Assembly: GCA_010015655.1 (NCBI GenBank)
Contig: ML976659.1
Coordinates: 764,406-828,405, forward strand
DNA: 64,000 nucleotides
Reading direction: 5' to 3'
Origin: Bimuria novae-zelandiae CBS 107.79
Taxonomy: Eukaryota > Ascomycota > Dothideomycetes > Pleosporales > Didymosphaeriaceae
Shown here in pieces: positions 12,126 through 22,336 of the stretch. Within the stretch, counting starts at the first letter, position 1; every line of letters begins with the position of its first letter. The translations under genes and the position numbers were made by a program. Below the pieces are notes generated by a model. It did no database searches. It worked only from the letters and a program-made list of their open reading frames with translations, and had not been told where the DNA came from.

Positions 12126-13048
12126 GCGATGACGCAGACGTGTGGCTGCTGGCTGCGCGCTGCGCTCTCCGAAAAAAGCGTACGAGGAGTACGACTGGTG
12201 GCGGAATTGACGTCCTCTACAAAGTTGTCAGTTCTCGGCCCTCCATAAAATCTGGAGTAACACGGCTACCCACCACACTGACCACAGCACGGACGGGGGG
12301 CCGAAGTTGGGAGGCTCCGGGGTAGTTCTTGGACTTGCGACCGCCGCGGGTTGACTGCACCTCCGGGTGGATTTAACAATGCGGAGAGGCTGAGCACTCG
12401 ACAAGTTGAGAGCGAAGACAAGAGGGCTGCCGCGGTGCGGGCCAACGCCCGATGCCCCTGCTCTTGCTGGCCGCCGTGGGGCGTGCGCTCAGCTTTTCGA
12501 GACTAGAGTAAGATATCGCGAACACACACCGCTTTGTGCCACGCCCGTTTGAGCAAAGTTACTCTGCAGGTTACGACAACAAAGCAACCACGCCGTGCGC
12601 CTACTGTTGTGCTACTGGCACGCGACTTATATATCCGATGTACGATACAAATTGTTCACCTTCACGATGAAAGGGGTAGGACAACGAACCTAAAATTGCG
12701 TACCTCAGCTAGCCTCGGCGCAGGGTTGAGAACCAGAAAGTCTCGGAATTCATGCGCCACACGCCACACCGACCGACGCTGACGGGTGTTGAACGTCCCC
12801 ACACTCGGGAATTCCCCCTTTCGAACAATTCCTCGATGACACTTTATTGCATCGTGGCGCTCTACTAGTAAAGCTGTGTTCTTCAGGAGTTCATCGTCGA
12901 TTTTTCGTGCGGCCGTCACATGTTGATCCACCAGAAATGTTTTGTCATAGTTGTGCTCGATGCCATGTAATGCAAACTCCGGGTTGTGCTGTCTAATGTT
13001 TGTACTCATGACCCTGTCTATAATAACCGCTCTATCATCCGTACCAAC
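12126..13048. other. Intergenic region upstream of HMG-CoA reductase
   Basis: About 920 bp between the HMG-CoA reductase start and the DUF3605 stop. A minus-strand frame of 115 codons (12662-13009) has no recognisable motif and lies where a 3' untranslated region is expected, so it was not called as a gene. No promoter element can be named with confidence. Confidence 0.45.
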
Positions 13049-13827
13049 CTATGGGAACTTCGCAGTCATGGGCACGTCGTCATTGGTGATCATCTTAACG
13101 AACTGCGGGTCTGGATCATACAGCATAACGTGAAAGTGCTCGACGGCGTGCACACTCTTCAAACTCCTCCAATTCTTGAACCACACAAAGTTCTCCGGCT
13201 GCAGCTTGCCTCGAAACGTCTTTTGGACGAATGCATCAATCTGCTCGTGTGACTCTGGCGTAGAAAGACCCGTGTCTGGGTCATCGTCGAGCTCGAACTT
13301 GGTCCAGACGACAAGATGCACAATCTTGTCATCAATACCATATGGCCAGTCATTGTACAAAATCTTTATGTCGTCTTCGTATCAGTCAGCCCGGCTGCGG
13401 TACTTGGGCGCCTGCTGTGCAGCACCTTACCGTCGTACTCGAATGGCCGTCCTTTCGGACTCATCGACTTCCACTGGAGACGCTCGTTGACGATAAAGTT
13501 CATGATACTGCCATACTCCTTGACCAGTCGGTGCGTGAACTGTCGGTATCTCCTCAATTCGGAGGGCACTCGGTGGAAGCGATCCACCCGGTTAATACCT
13601 GTCAATAGTCAGATTATCCGCTAACATCCCATTGCTCGCTACCCTCGGCTCGTACTTATCAAGTGTCTGACCTCATCCCAGGTCAGCTTCTGGTACTCAG
13701 CATCTGGCGTCCCAATGATGCGACGGTCCTTGTCTCCAATGCCTCGGAGGAAATCAGGACACTCCGCCGGCCATTGGTCACGCGGAACGTTGACAAGCCA
13801 GAATGGCAGCGGCTCCTCGTGCGGCAT
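13049..13827 (-). CDS. DUF3605 family protein (GlcNAc-induced protein 1-like)
   Basis: A 221-residue protein in three exons: 13827-13656, 13598-13431 and 13374-13049. Both GT-AG introns (57 and 56 bp) interrupt codons in phase 1. The joined product shows the family signature: TWDEVRHLI followed by [13 protein letters not shown], then [12 protein letters not shown] and [11 protein letters not shown], then the C-terminal VEHFHVML segment. The family (PF12239) includes a yeast protein induced by N-acetylglucosamine; its biochemical activity is not established, so I assign no function. The ATG at 13827 was chosen because the residues before it in the open frame do not resemble the family. It lies 1.2 kb from, and divergent to, the small membrane protein gene at 14985. 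Confidence 0.85.
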
Positions 13828-14984
13828 AGCGGTACCTGGATCTGCAGGTTCAAAATCTGAAAATACCAAAATCCAGGGTTGTACCAGTGCGAGACCGTGG
13901 CAGGCACCCCCCAACGTCGAAGAGATTGGGGAAGGCTTTGGCCACATCTTGGCGCAATCGGCACGTTTAGCAGATGCATCATAGGTACAGCACTTGCGGC
14001 GGTGCTAGCGTTGCAGGAGCTATATCTGTGCCTTCCCAACGTGTTCGCCAGCTGGCTGCAGGCCGCCGCTTCCACAACGAGCAGGTCCTCTCTCATCACA
14101 CCACACTTCTTAGCGCCTAGGCCATCTTCCAACAGTCTCGATCTGGACATCAACAAACACTTTGACTCTAGGATGCGCCCGCGGCAAACAATTATCGTGC
14201 CTTGTTTCACGCCCGGCCCCGCCCCTCCCGCAATCTCGGCGAATAACCCTCATTTACATGCCGACTTTCACCAGGATGCCCCAACGGCACTTCGCGATCC
14301 TGCGGCATCATTGGCTTGATAAGCGAAGGGCGGGATCGCTCGGGCCATGAGCTGCAACATGCACCTGGGCGAACTCACCTCGCTAGCAATTTGACCAACT
14401 TTTATGTCGTCCATGGTGGCTCGCCTCGTGTGGTGCCGCGAGTGAATGGTCTGAAGCGAGGTCCATGCGGATGTGAGCCTCGCATGCTTAGATGCCGTTG
14501 GTTAAGTATTGCGACTTCCGCATATTCTATGTTGCTCATTCCTTCCCCACACTCCTTCCGATTGTGCTTTACTCGAAACGCGCCTTGAAGAGCTGCGGAC
14601 CTGTTTCTCCAACTACATACGCGCTACGTCCATAGGTGGCCATCCCTTTCAGTGTTTCGAACTATTGACGGTTTTTGTTTCCTTTGTGCATTCTCCGAAC
14701 GAACAACAGTCGCCAAACTACAAACGGCATTCCGATTTGTTTCGCAAACCGCAGGTTCGGCCTCATTGGATGTTACGTTCAGATACACTACTTCACCTTC
14801 ACGTTCACGACGACCGCCTCACTGGTTCTGTGCTCCACAGATAATCTAATCGGGTGACTTGGAGTTGGTACCACCACCGGGTCTTACCCTGCGTAGCGCC
14901 TTCCTTCCAATCCGAGTAAAAATCAACCCGCGCCGTCCATTCCGCACCTCTCACTACGCAACCCTCGACTGCAGCGCCAACACC
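13828..14984. other. Divergent intergenic region
   Basis: About 1.15 kb between two divergently transcribed genes, probably holding both promoters. Many short overlapping frames are present, none with a recognisable domain. No repeat or RNA gene seen. Confidence 0.45.
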
Positions 14985-15587
14985 ATGGCTGTCCAAGATC
15001 CCACATTCTGGAAGCGCTTCAGCGTCGCGATGTAAGTCTGGCATATTCTGAAGCGACACACCCCGCTGACAACCTGCAGCCACCAAGACGAAGCCGCGAA
15101 AGAGGGAATGGCCCAGGATCCCAACTTGAAGCATTCGTACGTGATATCCCTCGCGGAACTGCAACCGCCAGCAGCAGCAACGCCCACCTCGCCATCGGAA
15201 CGGCCGTCCTCCCCATATATTTTGTTCCCACAGTCGCCCGCTGCGCATGCCTTATCGCAGCCTACATCGCCCATATTAGCTACCTCACCCGGGTCCGCAA
15301 CGCTCAAGAAAGCACAAACACCCCCTCGTGCTCATGTCAATCCTTTTGGGCGGCATGGAAACGCCTCGCAGATGACGCTGGGGCTGTCTGGGCGTCCGCA
15401 GAGTCGTTTTAAGTTTTGGACTTCCGTCAGCGCTGACCCTTCGAATAGGGACTCGTGGCTCGAAGGCCAACGCCGCAAGCGTAGACATCGGACGTGGGTG
15501 TGCTGGGGCTTCTGGGTCTGTCTTCTCTTACTCGTCGGCGGCATCGTGGCGACCATCTTGGTGTTGAAGTCAAAAGACATCATATGA
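14985..15587 (+). CDS. Small C-terminally anchored membrane protein, fungal-specific
   Basis: A 184-residue protein of unknown function in two exons, 14985-15031 and 15080-15587, joined by a 48-bp GTAAGT...CAG intron in phase 2. The N-terminus (DPTFWKRFSVA, then HQDEAAKE) is the kind of short conserved block seen in uncharacterised ascomycete proteins. The middle is Pro/Ser/Thr-rich and probably disordered. The basic stretch EGQRRKRRHRTW is followed by one hydrophobic helix of about 20 residues (about 157-177) and a short KSKDII tail. The layout predicts a single-pass protein with a large cytosolic N-terminus. I cannot name a partner or pathway. Confidence 0.75.
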
Positions 15588-16165
15588 GCGGACCCGGGAC
15601 ACACTGGCGTAGGCCTTCGGATACATGATGAAGGCGCACGATGTGACGCTGGACGCTGCGCTGCGGACGGCTCCCGGAGTTTTGGCGCTTGGGACGAGCA
15701 CGTTCGGTCTCGTTGGGCATGATCAGCACCCGTACACATGGAGGGCTACGTTGGCAAGACTTGACTTTTTCTGTATATTCTACACTTGATACCACATTAC
15801 CACCGCAGTCAAGTCGGTGAAGATTTCAATGGAACCAATAGGACATAACATGCAATTTGGGTATCTACTGTGAAGCTATCACAGGTGATTTTCTCGTCTA
15901 CCTAGGTGCAGTCAGCAGACTGATGTGAAACGAATATAGTACAATCGCACCGTATAGCGCCTCGCAGGCCAATGAGGTATCAAAATCCCACAACGCCAGT
16001 GTTTCGGGTTTCTTGTGCTTCCTGTGGTGCCTCGCTCTCATCATACCAACCACAGCGCACGAGCGCACAGATGCGGCAACCATGACACCCGCGTCTGCGA
16101 ACACGACGCGGAGCACCACCCAATCATCATCAACTTGTACCACTATCCAACCATCCCTCTTCCAC
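15588..16165. other. Convergent intergenic region
   Basis: 3' flanks of the membrane-protein gene (+) and the U2AF gene (-). No coding signal, repeat or RNA gene recognised. Confidence 0.45.
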
Positions 16166-16851
16166 CTAGCGCTTGATCGGTGGCGTAGGGCTCCTGCTCA
16201 TACTCCTCTCATCCCTGCCACGCTCCTTCAGCCACTTCCTCGTGCTCATATCGAGATCGCGGTCCAGCTCCGGGCTTGGCTCCTTGCGATGTATGAAGTT
16301 GCAGAAGCCGCCGCGCACGCAGCCCTCGCCGGAGTTGAGGCGGCAGCATGCCTCGCGGAAGTCGGTGACGGGCGAGAGCTCGCAGTAGATGGGGCGGCCT
16401 GCGTACCAGCGCGAGTTAAGCGCGTCGCACGCCTTTTGCGCATCTTCTTCGTACTTGAAGCGCACGTAGACGTTGCCTATGAGATCTGCAAATCAACCGT
16501 TAGCATACATACACGTCATTAGGAAAGAGTGGGATGGGGAAAAGACGTACGATCATTGTTGTTGTCGCACACGACGACTTCCTCGACCAGCCCGTACTGA
16601 CACAGCTCGCACCAGATGTCCTCGTAGAAGGCATCAAAGTGCATCTGCATCTGCTGCGGATTCATCTTGTTCTTGGGGTCGTACTGTGGGTTCTGGTAGA
16701 GGTTGGGCAGCAGGATGGTCTGTGAGTACGAGGGCTTGACGTGTTTGCGCGAGCAGCGGTCGCCGTGGCGGCATGCGCCGATCTTGTAGTAGAAACTGCA
16801 GTTGACTTTGTCCTGCTCCGTGCCGAAGATGGAGGCGAGGTAGTTGGCCAT
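16166..16851 (-). CDS. U2AF1: U2AF small subunit (U2AF35/U2AF1-like splicing factor)
   Basis: Nuclear splicing factor that recognises the 3' splice-site AG together with the large U2AF subunit. It has 206 residues in two exons, 16851-16551 and 16485-16166, with a 65-bp GTACGT...CAG intron in phase 1. The first CCCH zinc finger is Cys18, Cys27, Cys33 and His37. A U2AF-homology RRM follows, with the [19 protein letters not shown] strand region spanning the splice junction. The second CCCH finger is in [16 protein letters not shown] and GGFCNFIH. The C-terminus has Arg/Ser-Pro repeats but is short. Very close resemblance to the family makes the call secure. The upstream frame to 16886 is a shadow. 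Confidence 0.95.
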
Positions 16852-17573
16852 GGTGACGGGTTTGCGCAGTTCAGTGGGAGCGTCAAAGGGTGTGTTGGGG
16901 TGCGGTGGAAGGTGGCGCGTCGGGTGCCTTGAGTGTCGCGATGGCGCGGGAGATTCTTTTGGTGTTGAAGCTGGGCTGAATGGGCTAGCGCGATTGGGAG
17001 TTAGTCAGCATGCCAAGAACGTTCGAGTGATTTCGAAGCGCTTCAGTCTCTCGGTCTCGTTAATGCGCAGTATGCTCGATGGACAACATAATTTCATCGC
17101 GTCCACCACATTTGAAGCATCTGGAACGAATGTTAAGAACATATTCAATTGCTTAGTAAGAACGACCTATGTATGCCAACAACAATGCAAAGCCCGCTCA
17201 GTGGGATAGTCTTCCAACAGACCGAAAAACAATGCTCCCCTGAACCTCCAAATGAACGCCATATGTATGCAGGGGTATTTCCAGGTCTAGAAAGAAACGC
17301 AGACCTATCCAAACCACCCAGATATACCGCAACGATGTCAAGCCCGTAATCACAATGCAACTGTTTTATGTGTTTCATGGATACCAGATCCTCCACTTAT
17401 CAAGTTGCAACAACCTACGGCTAGAAATGATGTGTAAACAAATGCTCATTAATTACGGAATATCATGCTAGTGCTGAAAGAAAGAAACGCAGACGCGCTG
17501 ATGCTGCGCTACGCTGGGGTATCAAATGCAAAGTTCGTATGTCGTGCCGACAGCAAGAAAAATGTGGCAATGT
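16852..17573. other. Intergenic region
   Basis: About 720 bp between the U2AF start and the stop of the secreted DUF7492 gene. Short frames only; no conserved protein or repeat seen. Confidence 0.45.
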
Positions 17574-19025
17574 CTACGCTCGGTAGTACCGGCCACGGGG
17601 TGAGAAAGCTCGGGCGGTGATCTGCGGCTGTGGTCGGCCTGGGCGAGAGGTCAGCCGCGGGACGCCTGTGGGAGCGGGTGCATTGCGAGAGGAAGGCGCT
17701 GCAGACGTCGCAGGTGCGTTGTCCGATGAAGGTACCACAGCAGTTGCGAGCGTCGTTGGAGTGACACTTGGTCCCTTGACGGTGATGTAGACGATATCTG
17801 TGACAGTCACAACATCGCCGCTAGTGCGGTTGCCGCTACTCCCATTGCCGCCAGATTCGTTGCCGCTGTTGCCACTAGATGGGACTTGACTGGGCTGCGG
17901 ACGGCCAGGTCGAGTGGACATGGGAGGGACGTCCGTGGGCAACAGACCTGCAGGAGCGGAAGCGACAGTAGAGGGGGCAGGGGAGGCGACACCAGAGGGA
18001 GGAGCGGAAGCGACACTAGTGGACGCAGGCGCACCAGGCGCAGTAGGGCCGATATTGTTGCTGGAGAAGTATGGCCCAACTTCACCCTTGATTGCGTCTG
18101 TGTAATCCGCCGTGCGAGCCTTGAAGTCCTTAACAGCAACCGAAATGTCGTCCTGCTGGGGCATGGGAAATTTGGCAGTCGCGTTGACATCCGAAGCGAT
18201 GGTATCAACAACGTCCACATCCATGCAAGTAGTGTAATATTGGTCTTTGCCTTGCGGTGCGTCTGGTTGTTTGACTTCGGGATAGGTGTTCCACTGCCAG
18301 ACCCAGTAGATAGTGTAGGGCTTCCCGACAGGAGCATCCTTAGGCAATTGGATGTTCGATTCACATGGAATAGAAAACATTCCACTGCCTTGACCGGTCT
18401 GACCCATGGCGTAGGAAGGGCTTTTGGCCGCGCGCTCCTTGACGATCGGGACCGGGCTGGCTTCGTAGCATCGACCATCGTCAAAGTCGTTCAATCCCAG
18501 GAGAACGCCACGGCCATCACCGCCCTTTCCATCTGCTGTCCACTGGAGCACATTGACAAGCTTCTCGTCCTCCTTTGGGTCAGTAGTACCGTAAACGAAG
18601 ACGGTGCCACCCTTATCTGGCTTCCACTTGTTCGTAATGTCTGGAGTGACGAGACCTGGTCCCTTTTGAGAGACGTGCCCGTTTTCTGAGTATCGCAGCA
18701 CAATGTGCTTTCCCGGGATGGCCTTGAGCCGAGGGTACTTGTCTGCATCGAGCTGCTGCGGCCTTCGCTGGGTTGCTTTGCAAAGAATACTCTTGTCGCT
18801 GATGAACAGTCCGGGCTCTGTCTTTGGGTCCGGAAGCAACCAGTTGTTCATGTCGTTGGGGTCGCAGCTTGTATCACCCTTGGCACAGTATCCTCGAGGG
18901 TAGCCCCAGTCGCCGACATAGTTTCCATTGTCATCGACATTCCGCAGTTGCTGGATGTAGGTGTGTGCCGCAGAAAAAGGTGCGCACGCTAGCGCAGCGG
19001 CAGCGGCGATCAAGGCGTTACGCAT
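17574..19025 (-). CDS. Secreted DUF7492-type protein with exposed N-terminal histidine
   Basis: An extracellular protein of 483 residues in one exon. The frame runs upstream to 19118 but opens with TTG. The ATG at 19025 gives a clean signal peptide (about 1-20, Ala-rich, ending FSAA), so the mature chain would begin at His21 (HTYIQQL). A free N-terminal His is a hallmark of copper-binding lytic polysaccharide monooxygenases, and a second candidate ligand is in SENGHVS. The fold region ends near residue 310 with YYTTCMDVDVV. A Ser/Thr/Pro/Ala-rich tail, probably O-glycosylated, then runs to the C-terminus. Family recognition is from memory; enzymatic activity is inference. A TATA-like TTTAAATA lies about 170 bp upstream on the same strand. 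Copper-site chemistry and substrate are unknown. Confidence 0.8.
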   Translation of the reverse strand: MRNALIAAAAALACAPFSAAHTYIQQLRNVDDNGNYVGDWGYPRGYCAKGDTSCDPNDMNNWLLPDPKTEPGLFISDKSILCKATQRRPQQLDADKYPRLKAIPGKHIVLRYSENGHVSQKGPGLVTPDITNKWKPDKGGTVFVYGTTDPKEDEKLVNVLQWTADGKGGDGRGVLLGLNDFDDGRCYEASPVPIVKERAAKSPSYAMGQTGQGSGMFSIPCESNIQLPKDAPVGKPYTIYWVWQWNTYPEVKQPDAPQGKDQYYTTCMDVDVVDTIASDVNATAKFPMPQQDDISVAVKDFKARTADYTDAIKGEVGPYFSSNNIGPTAPGAPASTSVASAPPSGVASPAPSTVASAPAGLLPTDVPPMSTRPGRPQPSQVPSSGNSGNESGGNGSSGNRTSGDVVTVTDIVYITVKGPSVTPTTLATAVVPSSDNAPATSAAPSSRNAPAPTGVPRLTSRPGRPQPQITARAFSPRGRYYRA

Positions 19026-21944
19026 CGCTGTAAGTAGTATGTGCGGGATGTAGTTTGGTGATTTGGCCAGCCAAAATCGTAGATTTGTCTGTGGAAGAAT
19101 GTAGTCGGAATCTTTCAAGTTCGTTGCGTGTTTTGCGAATTAAGGTGGAGAGTCCGAGGAGTGGGTTGTAGAATGTAGAAGGAGGAAGTGAGTATTTAAA
19201 GAAGAGCTCATATAGGCGTGTACAAAGGCTTCACAACCAAGCCGTTGAAGCACAATGTAGACAAAGAAATTCCGACTTTACTGCGAATACGACAGAGACA
19301 TTGTTCCTGAATCGTACTGAGCACAATGCAACGGGTGAAGGCCGCACAAAGAAAATCAATTTTTTTTGTAGCCGCACGCTAAGCCACCTGTGGCAGAAGA
19401 GAAAGGAAGGTGCGGTAAGAATTCCAAAAGAACAGAATGAAGTAAAAGACGAAGGCAAGGCTCCGGAGGTGAACGAGAACGTGACACTGCTCCATACCGA
19501 GGCGCAACACCTTATATCAGGCGGGTGAATGGGTAGTGAGACGAAGAGCCAGCACCAGAATCGGAAGAGCACACAGCAGCCAATCGAGGACGGCAGACCA
19601 GAGCGCTCGAAACCTGGAAACGCCACCACCCGCTGCCCGCATCTCAAGCTTTTTTGTGCCTGAGCGGGTGGTGTTGGATCTGTGTTTCAACAAGGAAAAG
19701 TGGATAAGCGGGACCTACCATGTAGCCGCCGGCAAGGTCCCAACCTTGGGGCATCTATGCTGTGTCCCTGCGTCGCGCCTATGCCAATATTCATGTTATT
19801 GAATGAAGGTCAACTGCAATGGTGAGGCTGCGCAAGTTATACATTGAATGAAATTCTAAAAGATTAGTTGCCTTTCAAACACTGAACATGAATTTTAAGT
19901 CTCAAAGTCAACCTCGAGTTTTCTTCAAGGGAAAGAATGCGGGCGCCAGGCCTGGGCATGATTTGATCACGCGATGCGTGTGTCGACTGGATTCTCATGC
20001 AGATGAGAGCGGCCTAAGATCTGCGGTAGTTGGGTTGCTCGTCGAGAGGTCGGGTGGAGCAAGACGCGATATTGCACGCTCCAGCGCGCGCGCACAAAGG
20101 CGAGAAGAATGCAAGCCGCGCAACGACGTTCGGGAGTCCATCTTGCACAACGCGACGACAGGCGACGACGCGCCGAAAGAGCGCTTCGAAGGTCGCATAG
20201 ATGGGATGAAGTGGAGGGTGGCCCCGCTTGCGCTTGGTGTTTCAAGTCCAAGCGCGAGCAGGCATCGATTGGCGAGGCCGCAAACCTCACCCCGGCCCAA
20301 GTTTGCCCAGCCCGACCGCAACGATTGGAGTAGAGCGCATCTTAGAAGAAGAGTCGATTCTCTTGTTCTTTCAAGAGTCCAAACCTCCGAACTATACCTT
20401 TGCGGGACACGTACGCTTGTCTCCGCTCCTTCCGTCCACCTAGGTATCCCGAATACAATCGTATGGGTAACGTCTGCTCAACTCGCAACTTCGATCATAG
20501 AGGCGAAGAATACGTCGCAGTAGCTCCACTTCACTCATGAAACTTACGAAGTAGCTGCGCCATGGATGTAGGGTGGAGCGAGATCGCTCATGCTTTGCCA
20601 GTTCTGCCAAGCACAAGGTGCGTTTGTGACTCAAGAATACACTGCCATAGGAAACAAACGTGGGGAGATGGAGAATCTACACACTATCATTTCAAGAGCG
20701 GAGATAATTTATCAAAAGGTCTAAGTTATTGGTGGGGTTCGGGGCAGTTACTCCACCAAGATTCGACTTCGTTTCAACAAGTGCATCAAAGGCCATGGTT
20801 CTGGATTTTTTTTGGCTAGAGTTGCATCTTTTGGATAGTGAAGTATGATATATCATGAGGACTGTGGTCCAGTCTCCAGATCGATAAGAGTGCCCAGGGC
20901 TGTTAATGGTAGATCTTTGAAAGGGTTCTCATCATCCCAACTAATGTATAGTATGCTGGCGTCTCGCTCCGCCATGGGCCATCAAACTTCGGCAAGGGCG
21001 CTTGGACAGCCCTCAGTAAGCGGTCGCTATGCTCTGTCTCTCTCCATGACTAAATTGAGCGCTCGCATGCCAGTCTTACAGTACATAAGGCAAGACCGTA
21101 CACGTGAGACCTCTGGCTCCAGCCCGGGCTGCGCCGTGGGTCTCTCCTCAGATATGTTCAAGTATCATATCCACGTCAAAATCTTCCATCCAACAGGCAT
21201 TTGCGGCCTGTTCGAGAAGTCGAAGTGTGCACTGGGATGCATGACTGTCTTCGGACGTTGTCGTTGGTCGAGAAGGTAGAAAGCTTGACGGTAGAATAAA
21301 GATGTGATGGCGGCTGTGAGCTGCAGGTGCTTATAAAAAGCTCTAAGCCTCTCGCCAAATTCCCTTGACAACTGCTCTATACGCTGCCTAACGTCGCTTA
21401 CAACGTCGCGAAGCACACAATGTAGCGAATCCAATTAGAGGTACTTTTCATCGCACTTAAAATGCAGCTCCGAGCGGACTGAGTATCTTCGATATTAGGT
21501 AGGAATGCTATACTTCGCCTTCTTAGAATTACATCCCACCCTTATGATATAAAAATCACCGTTATGTATGACCTTTGTTACTAGTTAAAAGTTAGTAATG
21601 CCGTAGTAGGAAATTATCCTCACTAGCGAGTCGGCTCGTACCCTGGCTCTTTTAGGTTCTACATGATTAGCCGCTGGTATAGAATCGCCTGATATAAACG
21701 ACTTGCTCTAATTAGCTTTGCAGCTACTGTAGCTTGCATAGATTTGCGACATTGCCACCCTGGTCGGTACCTCGATCGTAAGCGAGCTAGAGACATGGCC
21801 AAGGCGTACATAATAATGCAGTAATACATCTTACATAATTTCTGTGTCAGATGCATAAGCGTCACCGAAGGTGGCCCTAGCGGCTGTGCCAGAGATCAGC
21901 CTAGGTGTCGTCTGTTTGCTTTATGTACACACACAATTTATTTA
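19026..21944. other. Gene-poor transition zone between gene block and transposon compartment
   Basis: From 19026 to about 20800 base composition is ordinary. Overlapping frames of up to 211 codons occur on both strands (for example 19888-20523), but none has a recognisable motif. From about 21450 the sequence becomes A+T-rich. No tRNA, rRNA or complete element recognised. Confidence 0.4.
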
Positions 21945-22336
21945 CGCCCGGCGGCCGAGCCGAAAGGGCTACTAACACTGGCTAATACTACACTGCTTAT
22001 GCTACATCGTGGCCTCACTAGCCCCTGTGTCTTCCTTGACTCGCGTCTTCATGCCGCTTGTTATTCTAGTTAAAGCCCTTGCTTAATATATATATTGCTT
22101 ATTCTCTACCTACTATCTCTTATTAAGCGCTCGTAGGTTAGTATTATTTGTAGCAGACTAGCTTAGAGTTAGCATCTCTAAGAGATTCTCTAAGTGTTCA
22201 GCGTCCTATCTTTAGTAGCTAAAGCGTTGTCTGCTCTATGCTATACAAGTTTGTTAATAAGTGTTATATTAGTAGATAAGGTTTATCTAGTTATTAAATA
22301 TTAATTTGCGTTAAGTCTTCTTATCGCTAGTGTAAA

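Noticed and set aside
12662..13009. 115-codon minus-strand frame just downstream of the DUF3605 gene
   Set aside because: No family resemblance and no splice path joining it in frame to the DUF3605 exons, which already end at a proper stop.
17886..18689. 267-codon plus-strand frame within the DUF7492 gene
   Set aside because: Antisense shadow of the single-exon secreted protein, with no signal peptide or domain.
19888..20523. 211-codon plus-strand open frame in the transition zone, with overlapping frames on the other strand
   Set aside because: No recognisable motif, Arg/Ser-rich low-information sequence and several overlapping frames of similar length; looks like chance in G+C-balanced DNA.
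4067..20800. Possible secondary-metabolite cluster (regulator, lactonase, HMG-CoA reductase together)
   Set aside because: No polyketide synthase, peptide synthetase, terpene synthase, oxygenase or transporter nearby; interspersed U2AF and DUF3605 genes point to ordinary gene order.
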